DNA of 28,528 nucleotides from assembly GCA_905221605.1 (NCBI GenBank), contig CAJNDS010002679.1:1152501-1181028 (forward strand), read 5' to 3'. Source of the stretch: Symbiodinium natans. Taxonomy: Eukaryota > Sar > Dinophyceae > Suessiales > Symbiodiniaceae. Within the stretch, counting starts at the first letter, position 1, and each line of letters opens with the position of its first letter. The notes beneath the pieces were generated by a model that did no database searches, was not told where the DNA came from, and worked only from the letters and a program-made list of their open reading frames with translations. Below are positions 8,971-17,667 of this stretch, piece by piece. The position numbers and the translations under genes were made by a program.

Positions 8971-11900
8971 TCACCATTTGGCCTTCCAAGTAGATCTTCG
9001 GAGATGGCGCCAAATTCCCACCACGAATTTCCTCGAGCACCTTCTGCACGTACCACCCCAGCTCGGTGTATTCCTTGAGGATGGACGAATCGACGTCCTC
9101 TTCCTCTTCCGAGGTAGGATCTTCTTCGATCTGTGGTGGCGCAGGTCGCGCCTTTGGACGTTGAGCACGCTTTGCTCGACGATCTTCGGCCATCTTGTGG
9201 AATTCGAGGGCCCTGCTTCGAAGCTGTCGACCCAGAAGATCCCAACACACATCCACGTGCCATCCTTGTACTCCATCTGGTGGCTCCAAAAGGGTAGCCT
9301 CGATGTCGTAGTACTGATGGCTGTGAATGCTGTGCACACGAAGCACTCGTGCTGCTCGAAGTAGGTACTTGTAAATGAGCGTATGCACATTGGAATTCGG
9401 CCGAACATGAGGGTGGAATGAGGCACCACTGGTAAGTGAAGAAGACACCTCTTCGAGGGCCTTGTTCACCATCTCCTCCGTTACACCGAATCCTCGAAGA
9501 CTTTCGGCCTCGTTGAGGTCGTCCAAAATCTTGTAATGGGCATCCAAGAGCTCTGTCGTGAGGATTTCTACCTCCGCGAAGCGTTTTGGACCAAGGTATC
9601 TCTCCAGATCTTTGGGCTCTTGGAGGATGTAGCACCGTTCCGGGGGTATAATTCCATGGGCCCACGAGCACGAATTCATCGAAACGTATCCAGGGCAAAC
9701 CGGGACACACTCGACCTGATCCGGCTCCAAGTCCATTGCCGGCAAAACCCCACCGGTGCAGTACTTGGGAAGGTAGTCGGGGTCGTGGGCCACCTTGCTG
9801 AGCATATTGATCGGGTGCCCTAAGCAGTCCCGACACAAAGGGATGGGTTCGCCCATCCTGTGGTGACTTTCCCACACATCGTACTGCCCAGCATCTGCAT
9901 AGATAGCGGCCTCCCACTTCAGGAATAACTCTTTTCGAGTCGGCCCAGCGGTCCAAGTACCCCAGGACTCGGTTTCCAGAGGCTTGAAACTTGGAGGAGG
10001 TTCCGTCCCCGCCTCCACCGAGACAGAGACATCGCACAACATTCGTCGTGCCCTGGTGATGGCCTCGTCCATCAAAGCCCTCTGTTCCTCCAGCGTCAAC
10101 GGAGAAGCATCCGATTCGCTTTCCTCCTCGAAGCCCTCTTCCTCGTTGTCTGGAACCATACGAGCAACTTGAAGAGCATCGAGGACTACCGGTGGCTCCT
10201 CGCTCCGAGGCTCGTCGTCGGTGGCAACATGAGCAACCAATGGGGCATTTAAAGCCCTTCTTTGTTCCTCCTCTGCAGCTGCCATCCGCTCCACCTCTTC
10301 GGCCTGATTCTCGGCCTCGCGCATCTCTTCTTGGTAAAATTCTTCCGTTGGAGAACGGGCTGGCGTCGGGCTTTCCGCAAAGCGCCTTGGAGCGCTGGAT
10401 TGCCCCCCGAGAGGCCCCATTGCAAGATGCGCACCCATTCAAAACACTTACAGGAACAGGCACGGTCTCGAGATCAAACCGTCCAAAACGGGAGGGCGCC
10501 GAAAAAGCGCTTTCCAAAATGCATGGCGTATAGACGCCGTTCTCTAAAATAAAACCCTCATGCACAAAACACCATGCCGAAAAACATGCTGCACCACATG
10601 CCAATAAACATGCCACAAAACATGCCAATAAACATGCCGCAAAACATGCCACGGGCCTTTCAACAGGCTTCCTAATGAGTTGAGGGGTTCGTTTGGGCTG
10701 TTCTTTGGGCACTTCTTTGGGCATTTCGGGCACTTTCAGGGTGTTCTCGGGCACTATCGGGGTGTTTTCGGTGCATTCTTGAGGAACTTCAGGGACCACT
10801 TTCGGGGATACTTCGGCTCTAAGCCCTCGCAACAAGAAAGCAAACGGAGTCTCAAGCAAAGCATGCCGGCAATCACCGCTCTCTCTTCCTTGTGGCTTCT
10901 CGACTTCCGCCTTCTTTCCTCCTGTCGTCGCTTTCTTGAGGATGCTCGGTCCTGGCTGTGGCTTAACAACAGAGTCCTGCAGGCAGGTAATCGCGTCTAT
11001 TTCCATGTCCGAGCCCGAAGGCTGGCGTGGAGAACGACCTTTCCCCGCTTTCTGGCGGCGACCCCCGCTCAAAGCCCACCAAGCCCGATTAGCGGATACG
11101 AGTTTCACGTTGCGTTTGCCTTTGTACAACCTAGACCCGGTTTTGTAGAGATACGTTCTCCACCCTTTCTCCACCGCCGCCCAGGGACTAATGGCGTTAA
11201 ACGTAACTTCCGCAACGAGAACCTCCGTCAAAAGAAGGCTACAATCACCGAAGACGACCTCTAAGTCGACGACGCCTGACACGGGGATCTTCCCCCCTGA
11301 AGCGTTGTACAGAGTGACCTCTCTCTCATGAGTCTTCACCACCCTGAATCCGCTGAGGTGTTCCGAGGAAACCACATGACACGTGGCTCCAGAATCCACT
11401 AACCAGACGTCCCTCGGTTCTAGCTGGAAGCTGGCGCAGATGCGCTCTACATCCCCTGCAGTCAACGAATTGCTAACAGGTCCCAATCGTTGCTTGTCGA
11501 GTGAAAAACCTACCCTACGCTCAGACGACTCAGAAAGGCTCAGTTCAGGACTTCGCTGGGCAAAGCGCATCGCCATCACACTCTGTGTTGGCTCTGCTTC
11601 CGCTTCGGACTCTGGTTCTCCCATAGCCCGAGCGCGGTTCTTCTTCTTCTGCTTCTTTCCTTTGCCCTTGCCTTCGCCCTTCTTTCCTTTGGCACCCTTG
11701 TCTCCCTTGGAGGTGGGCTTTCCTTTCGGCGTTGGAGAGCGAGGAGCTCCCTTCGGAGTGGGGGACCTCTGTCCTTTGGGGCCACCGGCGCCCTTTCCAC
11801 TCTTCGACTCTCCTTTGCCGCCCTTGCCGCCTTTCTCACCAGCCTCACGCTGTCGTGACCAGCAATCCTTTGCCACATGACCATGCTTGCCGCAATGGTC

Positions 11901-12500
11901 GCAAAGCTTGCCGTCCATGCCACGGTTTGCTGCAGTCGGCACGTCGCACATCCTCAGCTGTTCTTCGAAATACTTGAGGCTCTTCGTGAGCTCACTCCAG
12001 CTGTTGGCGTTGCCGTGCAGCGCCACATACTGTCTCGCCGGATGTGAAACGGCCTGCAGCAGGATGGAGCAGCGATCCGCTTCGGAGAGCTTCAACTCGG
12101 GGAAGTTGCTCAACTTGATCTCCGCCTTGGCGATTTCGTCCTCCAAGTGTCTGATGATGTCCATGGGCTTCTTGAGCCCCGAACACTGGGCATGCAACTT
12201 CATGCAACCGTCTCTCACGTAGACGGCTTCCATTCGAGACACAATGGAGTAGTTGAGGTGCAGTGTGCGAACTGCCTCGTAGCCAGTAGCAGACATGCTC
12301 TGCCTTTTGCTACAGCTTCGAAGCAACTCCAAACCACGCTCCCACTTCGCCAAGCTCTGAGAAAGCAGGTAAAACAACTTCGCTGACCGAGCTGCAGTGT
12401 CAGGAGGTAAACGGTCCTGTCGGATCTCGTCCTTGACACTGATGCAGAGGCGAAGCTCGTTCACATAGGCCTCGTCTTGCAAAGCCAACCATGAACTCAT
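8625..12500 (-). CDS. Element A Gag C-terminal part and protease; tail belongs to the insert
   Basis: Residues 1-190 are an alpha-helical Gag body. The zinc knuckle C200-x2-C203-x4-H208-x4-C213 follows, then a Lys/Gly/Ser-Pro-rich RNA-binding tail to about 290. Protease has the aspartyl motif VDSGA with D369, in a protease-like context to about 460. A Pro/Val/Glu-rich linker and a repetitive Cys-rich hydrophobic stretch (618-645) come next. From about 688 to 1200 this frame is only the shadow of the 553-codon ORF. The last 60 codons, an EPPSP motif followed by an RSRSPRR patch, look genuine and continue that ORF's Pro-rich tail after a frame change. The frame also stays open upstream of M1 and overlaps the N-terminal Gag frame, so one indel or shift near 12,545 joins the two Gag parts. 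Confidence 0.88.
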   Translation of the reverse strand: MSSWLALQDEAYVNELRLCISVKDEIRQDRLPPDTAARSAKLFYLLSQSLAKWERGLELLRSCSKRQSMSATGYEAVRTLHLNYSIVSRMEAVYVRDGCMKLHAQCSGLKKPMDIIRHLEDEIAKAEIKLSNFPELKLSEADRCSILLQAVSHPARQYVALHGNANSWSELTKSLKYFEEQLRMCDVPTAANRGMDGKLCDHCGKHGHVAKDCWSRQREAGEKGGKGGKGESKSGKGAGGPKGQRSPTPKGAPRSPTPKGKPTSKGDKGAKGKKGEGKGKGKKQKKKNRARAMGEPESEAEAEPTQSVMAMRFAQRSPELSLSESSERRVGFSLDKQRLGPVSNSLTAGDVERICASFQLEPRDVWLVDSGATCHVVSSEHLSGFRVVKTHEREVTLYNASGGKIPVSGVVDLEVVFGDCSLLLTEVLVAEVTFNAISPWAAVEKGWRTYLYKTGSRLYKGKRNVKLVSANRAWWALSGGRRQKAGKGRSPRQPSGSDMEIDAITCLQDSVVKPQPGPSILKKATTGGKKAEVEKPQGRESGDCRHALLETPFAFLLRGLRAEVSPKVVPEVPQECTENTPIVPENTLKVPEMPKEVPKEQPKRTPQLIRKPVERPVACFAACLLACFVACLLACGAACFSAWCFVHEGFILENGVYTPCILESAFSAPSRFGRFDLETVPVPVSVLNGCASCNGASRGAIQRSKALCGKPDASPFSNGRILPRRDARGRESGRRGGADGSCRGGTKKGFKCPIGCSCCHRRRASERGATGSPRCSSSCSYGSRQRGRGLRGGKRIGCFSVDAGGTEGFDGRGHHQGTTNVVRCLCLGGGGDGTSSKFQASGNRVLGYLDRWADSKRVIPEVGGRYLCRCWAVRCVGKSPQDGRTHPFVSGLLRAPDQYAQQGGPRPRLPSQVLHRWGFAGNGLGAGSGRVCPGLPWIRFDEFVLVGPWNYTPGTVLHPPRAQRSGEIPWSKTLRGGRNPHDRALGCPLQDFGRPQRGRKSSRIRCNGGDGEQGPRRGVFFTYQWCLIPPSCSAEFQCAYAHLQVPTSSSTSASCAQHSQPSVLRHRGYPFGATRWSTRMARGCVLGSSGSTASKQGPRIPQDGRRSSSKACSTSKGATCATTDRRRSYLGRGRGRRFVHPQGIHRAGVVRAEGARGNSWWEFGAISEDLLGRPNGECPLDSWRYTEAGGTTFTGNGATGAAFTIGSFGSNGTTITRGIHGATSTSTSSSVQNASKVWDLLNTPVEPPSPMSPVPTEVSDRGRSRSPRRLRHSDVVSDARAAISEAEAALR
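8777..10438 (-). CDS. Unrecognised 553-codon ORF inserted between protease and integrase of element A
   Basis: A complete ATG-to-TAA frame with a stop codon (TGA) immediately before the ATG. Composition is protein-like: an acidic, heptad-like segment (about 31-62), an acidic spacer, then a compact central domain (about 150-420) rich in conserved-looking Trp, His and Cys. The Cys are C202-x2-C205, C227, C244-x3-C248, C257 and C269, which could bind zinc. A basic patch (410-430), an acidic SEEEED patch and repeated EPPSP motifs (500-530) end it. The same EPPSP motif continues in the neighbouring frame beyond 8800, so the original protein was probably about 60 residues longer and has been shifted. 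I know no family for it. Copia elements do not normally have a gene here; it may be a captured host gene or a lineage-specific module. Confidence 0.75.
   Translation of the reverse strand: MGAHLAMGPLGGQSSAPRRFAESPTPARSPTEEFYQEEMREAENQAEEVERMAAAEEEQRRALNAPLVAHVATDDEPRSEEPPVVLDALQVARMVPDNEEEGFEEESESDASPLTLEEQRALMDEAITRARRMLCDVSVSVEAGTEPPPSFKPLETESWGTWTAGPTRKELFLKWEAAIYADAGQYDVWESHHRMGEPIPLCRDCLGHPINMLSKVAHDPDYLPKYCTGGVLPAMDLEPDQVECVPVCPGYVSMNSCSWAHGIIPPERCYILQEPKDLERYLGPKRFAEVEILTTELLDAHYKILDDLNEAESLRGFGVTEEMVNKALEEVSSSLTSGASFHPHVRPNSNVHTLIYKYLLRAARVLRVHSIHSHQYYDIEATLLEPPDGVQGWHVDVCWDLLGRQLRSRALEFHKMAEDRRAKRAQRPKARPAPPQIEEDPTSEEEEDVDSSILKEYTELGWYVQKVLEEIRGGNLAPSPKIYLEGQMVNAPSTHGGTQRPAEPPSPAMVPPEPPSPSGVLAPTEPPSPAESMVPPLPPPVPRFKMPQRCGIS
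10559..10650. repeat. CATGCC motif cluster 3 with a 12-bp tandem array
   Basis: CATGCC recurs at exact 12-bp steps (10597, 10609, 10621, 10633, 10645) with alternating AATAAA and (A/G)CAAAA spacers. Looser copies lie at 10559-10590. On the coding strand this writes a repeating Ala-Cys-Phe/Leu peptide in the protease frame. It marks the junction between Gag-protease and the 553-codon ORF. Confidence 0.85.
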
Positions 12501-13161
12501 CGTCTCCAGGAAGCCGTGCCAGGCCCATTCGGTCTCTACCCATCTCCTGGTGGGCTATGACAGGCAGCTGTGGAAGGTACTTGTCGGCACGGTTGGAAAC
12601 GTATCCACCAGATGAACTTCCAGTATCTTTAGGGCTTGAAGAAGGAAGGGAACCTCCTGTGGACGAAGTCGCAGCGAGGAACGGGTCACTCGGTGCAGAT
12701 GCCTTTGCGGCTTCCGCCTTGGCTTTAGCCTCAGCAGCTGCAAGTTCGGCATCGTTCCTCCTCTTCTCTTCGCTGTCCATGCGACGAAGCATGGTTGCCA
12801 CAAGCTGTTGGTTCTGTTCCAACTGCGTCCGGTACTGGTCCATCATGGCTTCCTGCTGTCTCTGTTGCTGCTGCATTACTCGCAGCATCTCAACCACCAA
12901 ACTTTCGCCAACAGCACCACCACCTGGAGCGGTGACTGGCTGTGAACTCGTCGCTGGCGTTGAGGTCGGAACTCCTTGAGTTCCAAAGGCAGTGAAGGGG
13001 TTCGGCTGCTGTTCTACCGGAGTCTCACCGGTTCCAAACAGCAAGGCTTCCTCCTCGGGAGTGTTGTCAGGGACTGGGACTTGCTCCGGAGGCAACGCCC
13101 CATGCACTGGAGAACCCTGTGGGCTTCCATGCACACTTCCGCCTTGCTCTGGAGTCGCCAT
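12400..13161 (-). CDS. Element A Gag, N-terminal part
   Basis: This is the first ATG after the primer-binding site (54-nt leader), in the context CCATGG. It has 253 codons; about 200 look genuine. It has a Pro/Gly/Gln-rich start and a Gln-rich helical stretch (QQQQRQQ, about 97-105). An Ala/Lys/Glu-rich helix, a Ser-rich linker and YLPQLPVIAHQEMG follow. After about 12,545 the frame turns into shadow sequence, while the neighbouring frame takes over with a plausible Gag continuation. I see no convincing slippery heptamer at the switch, so a small indel is the simplest explanation. The product would package the element RNA in virus-like particles. Confidence 0.8.
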   Translation of the reverse strand: MATPEQGGSVHGSPQGSPVHGALPPEQVPVPDNTPEEEALLFGTGETPVEQQPNPFTAFGTQGVPTSTPATSSQPVTAPGGGAVGESLVVEMLRVMQQQQRQQEAMMDQYRTQLEQNQQLVATMLRRMDSEEKRRNDAELAAAEAKAKAEAAKASAPSDPFLAATSSTGGSLPSSSPKDTGSSSGGYVSNRADKYLPQLPVIAHQEMGRDRMGLARLPGDDEFMVGFARRGLCERASPLHQCQGRDPTGPFTS

Positions 13162-13203
13162 GGCGTGGAGGTACTTAACACAGGCGCTGGAGTCACTCTC
13201 AGT

Positions 13204-13215
13204 GCTCCGCTACCA
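13204..13215 (-). promoter_or_regulatory. Primer-binding site of element A (initiator Met tRNA type)
   Basis: Directly inside the 5' LTR the minus strand reads TGGTAGCGGAGC. This is complementary to a tRNA ending GCTACCA, the usual 3' end of eukaryotic initiator Met tRNA and a common copia primer. It starts at the first base after the LTR, as expected. Confidence 0.85.
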
Positions 13216-13800
13216 TGTGAAAAGCAGAGCTCGCGCAGCAGTCTCTTTTTCACTTCGCACTTGAGCCAAACACCAAAGTGTTCAGCAAGCTTCAGTTCTT
13301 GCAGCAAGCTCTCTCCAAGAGCTAAGGGCTCCAAAAAGCTACGAATTCCATCTCAACTTTGTTCTACAAAGGAGGTAAAGCAAAAGAACAATGCAACTGC
13401 TTTGGTCTACACCTCGGGGACTTCAGGTCACTTCCGAACAGCAAAACAGCGAAGCTTCAGAGTCCACTCTGCACTCCTACTCCCATCCTACACGTCCAAC
13501 GGCAACGAACGAAGTGGCGGGGACACGGAGTGAGTTGCAGCAAGACAGAACCTCAGAGTTCTGACACGCACTTCTTCACTACTGCTCTCAAGCAATTCCA
13601 AGTGCTTCAAAACTCATCCTCGGCCATGCCAACAAGACAAGACATGCGTCGCAGTCAACCCAAACATGCTTTAGGGACTTTGGACAAAACCAAACATGCT
13701 CATGCCAAGTCATGCAGCAGAAAAACTCTCATGCTTCTCTCTGTATGGTCAAACACCACATGGCACCAACTGGGCAAACACTACAGGTGAATTTTTCACA
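13216..13800 (-). repeat. Right LTR of element A (5' LTR)
   Basis: This is an intact LTR of 585 bp with inverted ends TGTGAAAA and TTTTCACA. It is followed by the AGTTT target duplication. Compared with the left LTR it lacks AA in the GCAAGAACTC stretch and has one extra A near 13383. It also has two substitutions (CTTCCG for CTTGCG, CTGTATGG for CTGTGTGG). It should carry the element promoter and RNA start; no TATA box is evident, as is usual in dinoflagellates. Confidence 0.96.
13260..13270 (-). other. Spliced-leader-like relic in right LTR
   Basis: Same 11-base match (minus TTTGGCTCAAG) as at 2888-2898, at the identical LTR offset. Confidence 0.5.
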
Positions 13801-13805
13801 AGTTT
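13801..13805. repeat. Target-site duplication, right (AGTTT)
   Basis: Partner of 2839-2843; see element A. Confidence 0.9.
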
Positions 13806-15117
13806 CGGAAAAGTTGGGCGACCCGCTTTTTGGGCCGCAAAACACAAGCAATTCTGGCTTTGCAAGGACGGATCACAGTTGCAGTTCTGCTTGATGCCAG
13901 AGATCGTGAACTTGAAGGGTGTTGGGCGTACGGACTCAACGCAAAACTGAAGAATCAACAGGGTAAGAGGCCCAGAACCGCGAAATTTGCTTACGAACTC
14001 CAGTCTTCGGCTTCTGTAAGCCCGCGGACTCTTCCGTCTCAGAACTGCATTGCGTTAAAGTTTCTCACTTCCAAATTTTCGCGGCCAAATGGCCGAAGAT
14101 CGTTGTGTTCTGGGCCTCTCCTCAATTCTTCATTTTGCGTCGAGTCCGTGCTTCTGTCTTATTTTTCTCAAAGAGAAGATGATAGAGTCTCACTTCTCTG
14201 AGTTTCAAACAATGAAATCCAAAACAAAGATTCGGAGGGGTGGAATTTAAAATAATTCCCTTTCAAGTTTTTTTCGGGGGAGAGGGAGCTTCAACAACTT
14301 CGAAGGGTGAGAACTTCTGGTGCGGAAAGCTGTAAATCGAAGAAAGACAGCCAAGTCACCGGCAGGCACCAGGCACAGTGGCAAAAGGGAGCGCCCATAG
14401 TGGTCAGCTAGTGGAAACTTGTTAGAGAACAGTGGCTGCAAGACCACAAGACCATAGACTTAAAAACAAATTTGCCCTGTAGTTTTAAGGTTGCTCCGGA
14501 CTGAGTAAAGTCCCTTTCTTTGTTCCTTAAACACTTTCTGCTCAAAGTCCAAGCCTGCCAAAAAAACTTTCGTTCTGCAATGTCCAGCAAGCGACTCTGC
14601 ACAATCTTAGAAACCTGCATGTTGTTGAGCAGCTGTACATGCTGCAGATTTTCTTTTCATGTTTGTCCTGCTTTCCACAGAGACTAAACGCAGAAAAGCA
14701 TGGATCGCCACATTTGCTGGCAGGCGTTCTGCACTTTGCCAAACAGCCTTAGATCGAGATCTCAAACAAAAAAGTTTAAATAAGGTTGAAAAAGAATGCG
14801 TAAATTTTGTTGAAGAGGTGTTGTTGTGTGAAAGAAATTTTCGTTTTTGGATATTTTGTTTATTGCTCGAACATCACTATGTTAACTCAAGCTCATTGAT
14901 GCATGATGTTTTTGCTGCGCTTGGGTGTTTAGAACTTTGGGTTAAGCCTTTTATTTTTTCGCCTTTCCAAATTTGTTTCAAGTCCATGGACGTATTCAGA
15001 GATTGAAAAGAGTTGGCACGTGCTTTCGCGCGCCTTCTGCCTCACTTCAAATTCTGCGGCTGCACCTGGGGCGGTTTTGTTTTGTCCTCGTCGACACAGA
15101 GGCCCGGAACCCAGTGT
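13806..15117. other. Right flank of element A; no recognised gene
   Basis: The first 150 bases have protein-like plus frames, for example FWLCKDGSQLQFC around 13855-13890. One of these is continuous with the left flank of element A when the insertion is ignored. Beyond about 14,200 the DNA is more AT-rich, with short open frames only (such as 14659-15006 plus) and no recognisable domain, RNA gene or repeat. Confidence 0.4.
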
Positions 15118-16016
15118 ACCGGGGAGGCCACGCACAAGCGGACGTGACTTTTGCACACAAAAGCGGACCCAGAATCTGGCCTCGGAACAATTTCCTGCGC
15201 AAAGACCCGGAGCACATATGGAAAACCTACTCCTGCGGAAAAATACAGCTGGGTTAGCCCCAGCGGCTCCTGGCTGCCTGGCCGCGTCACTTCTGATTCT
15301 CCCTGCCATCAGCATCCACCTCCACAACCTCACCTGGCAGCGCTGCAAAGCCGCACGACACACTGCGCCGCTTGCATCTTGCCTATCTGGACGAGCGCCG
15401 ACCGCATCATGTGACAAGTTCCAAAGCTTGAAGTAACGCTGAGGAAATCCATGGTGCCATGGAAGCTCATGGAAACCCTCGCTGAAGCTTCTGACATCTT
15501 TTTCCAAAGCCGCGCAAAGCATGAGAAAACCAATCGAAACCCCGCGGAGATTTTGCAGGAACCCTCACAAAGCTCCACTGGAAGCTTTAAAGACCTGCGC
15601 GCGACCTATATAAGAAAACCCACAGAAACCCCGCGGAAACCCTCACACAGCCCTAAGAACTAAGAAACCCACGGAAACCCCTTCAAAGCTGTCAAAAACC
15701 ATGGAAAACCCACGGTAACCTTCACAAGACATTAGAAAAACCTTCCGAGAGCTTCAAAAACCTACGCAAAATCTAACAAAACCCACTGAAACCCCGCAAA
15801 CCTTAGCTTTTAAAAAAACCTAGGCAAAACTTGACAAAACCCACGGACATCTGCGGAAACCCTCACAAAACTTCAGAGAAATTCAAGGAAAACCTCCGGA
15901 AAGTTCAAAAACTGCGCGAAATCCCACGGAAACCCTCACGAAACCCTTGAGGAACCTACCAAAACCATCCAATAGGTTTTAACACACGCACGAAATCTAA
16001 GGAAACCCACGGAAAC
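15118..16016. repeat. Segmental duplication, copy 1
   Basis: The 899-bp copy matches 17668-18558. The length difference is fully explained by three indels in copy 2: a 10-bp tandem gain (GGACCTACTC), a 20-bp loss and a 2-bp gain. I saw one substitution (CCCTCACACAG here, CCCTGACACAG there). Both start at ACCGGGGAGGCC. The right part belongs to the GAAACCC repeat field. No gene is recognised. Confidence 0.93.
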
Positions 16017-16120
16017 CCCCAGAAACCCCGCGGAAACCCTCGCGAAACTGTAGGGAAACCCAGGGAAACCCTCCAGAAGCTTAACAAACATGAACGGAAA
16101 CCCTGCGGAAACCCCTTTAT
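15523..16120. repeat. Degenerate GAAACCC repeat field, copy 1
   Basis: Dozens of loose units of the type CACGGAAACCCTCACAAAAC occur at irregular spacing. Minus-strand open frames here (Phe/Val/Gly-rich) are by-products of the repeat. Confidence 0.85.
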
Positions 16121-17353
16121 CAGGACTGGATTCACCCTTTGGCAATTTACAAAGTTATTAAAGGACAGGTGCAGGAAACCCGCCACCCAATCACCGCACG
16201 CCAATGTCAGTATTATACTACCGGTCGTCCCCTAAAGGGTGAGGACGCAAGAGGTGTTCTTCTGCTTCTGGCGAGGACCTGTGTCAACCGGAGCGCCGAA
16301 GCTGGGGCATGCCTGCCATACGAATCAATGGTCGCTGACCGTCTAAGAAGCACTTCGCGCCTTCAGGCAGAACGTCAAGGTACACATTGGTCTTTCACCA
16401 ATCGGGTTCAGAAAAAGGAATACAGTCTACGTCTGCCTGGCTTCACCGTCCACGTCACAACTTGCTATAGAACAAGACTGACTTCCTGCCTCAGGGTTCA
16501 TGTCAGACTCAACCCAAGGACCTGACTGAAGGCATGACTGGTTTCTTGCACCCAAAGCTTTGACCCCGCGCATGGCTGTTGCTACAACCATACACAGCTA
16601 GGCCACCAAGCAGCGCACGGATGAGCTTGGACACCTCCGGCCGCGCACCGGCCGGCCGCGCCTGCGCCCCGCAACGAATGGAAGCCTCTCGCATCGCCAA
16701 AATGGCCCTTGAAGACCTCGGCAACCTCCTCCACTGAGTACTTCGCTGAGCGAGTTGCGAAGGGCTTGCGACACCTTGGAAGCACAAACATGGACCCTAC
16801 AGACTATGTCTGGGCACTTTTTTCGGCCAACAAATCAGGCTCCGACGTGGCAGACGTGGCGCAAGTACGCTAGCTGTGGCCTAGGAGCTGCTTGAGGCAA
16901 GAGAGCGCTCAGCGGCGGCTCAGATGCAATCTGTTGAAGACACATGGCCCGTAGGCGCAAAAATTAGCAAAAGTCTCTGAGAGTCTTGCAGATCTCAAGG
17001 CATCTTGAAAAAAACAATCCGGCACAAAATCCAGCAAAACAGGTCTACGTGCAAACAAAAGCAAAAGTACATTGCAAAAGTAGCAAACAAACGCAAAACA
17101 ACGCAAATCTCCGAAATCTCCTGTAAACAAGGAACAACATTTAGGGCTGCTAAACACAAGCTAAAAGACAACATGAAAGTGGCCTCCACAGTTGCAGCTC
17201 CCTTTCTGCTGCAGCATTACAAAAGCAAGCAGCTGCTTCGGACAAGCCCCTGATCCCCAAGCTTATGTTCTGCACGCTGCTCCCCAAGGTTCCTGGAACA
17301 AGGGCAGGCGCAGGCACGCTGACGAGACCCAGCTGCGTGAGCCCAGGGCTCAA
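16121..17353. other. Intervening DNA with no recognised gene
   Basis: Short open frames on both strands show no recognisable domain. The one at 16139-16525 (plus) starts with TTG rather than ATG; the one at 16582-16791 (minus) has an ATG and an Ala/Gly-rich sequence. A GC-rich stretch with CCGGCCG/CGGCCGG palindromes lies at about 16638-16670. Confidence 0.4.
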
Positions 17354-17597
17354 ACTTGCGACCCCAAAAATGGGGCCGTCTCGCGGCCCCAAAAATGGGG
17401 CCACGAAATGCACCCAGCTTCCCTTATTATAATGTGTAAATACATGAAAAGGCTGGAACTGCGACCCCAAAATTGGGGCCGCCTGGCGGCCCCAATTTTG
17501 GTGTCGCTAAATCTGCATTTTTCGAGCCCCTGCGCTCCCCAGATTGCGACGCTACAGCAACTCTGACCCACAGGCAAGCTCCTAGCGTGGAGAATTT
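17354..17597. repeat. Dispersed foldback repeat, copy 2
   Basis: Two tandem CCCCAAAAATGGGGCC boxes (about 17361-17402) precede a near-perfect hairpin with 23-base arms, 17461-17483 and 17485-17507, with one mismatch. It matches 1359-1598 at lower identity and has the same arm length and spacing. No protein is encoded. Confidence 0.75.
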
Positions 17598-17667
17598 TTT
17601 TTTTCAAGAACAACGACCCCCCACAGGCAGCTTTCTTGCGGAAGTGATCAACATAATAGAAACGGGC

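Larger units (their letters stand above)
2844..13800 (-). mobile_element. Element A: complete Ty1/copia-type LTR retrotransposon
   Basis: Direct LTRs begin TGTGAAAA; the right one ends TTTTCACA. They enclose an internal region read on the minus strand. The 5-bp AGTTT target duplication flanks both outer ends, so this is one integration event of about 10.96 kb. The order in element direction is LTR, PBS, Gag, CCHC, protease, insert of unknown function, integrase, reverse transcriptase, RNase H, extra C-terminal domain, LTR. Integrase before reverse transcriptase is the copia order. By eye the two LTRs differ by two substitutions and two small indels over about 583 bp, which means a recent insertion. 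Despite this the coding region uses several frames, so it is either a recently mobilised defective copy, a copy using recoding, or an assembly with indel errors. Confidence 0.95.

Noticed and set aside
12400-12560. Programmed frameshift between the two Gag frames of element A
   Set aside because: No slippery heptamer with a following structure was seen at the switch; a simple indel explains it equally well.
15936-16204. Phe/Gly/Val-rich minus-strand open frames
   Set aside because: They are produced by the GAAACCC-type repeat read on the other strand.
16139-16525. 128-codon plus-strand open frame as a gene
   Set aside because: It starts with TTG, has no recognisable domain, and has no neighbouring coding context.
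16696-16706. GCCAAAATGGC, an 11-base match (minus strand) to the middle of the dinoflagellate spliced leader
   Set aside because: It lacks the leader's CTCAAG 3' end, is nearly self-complementary, and sits in unremarkable DNA; probably chance.
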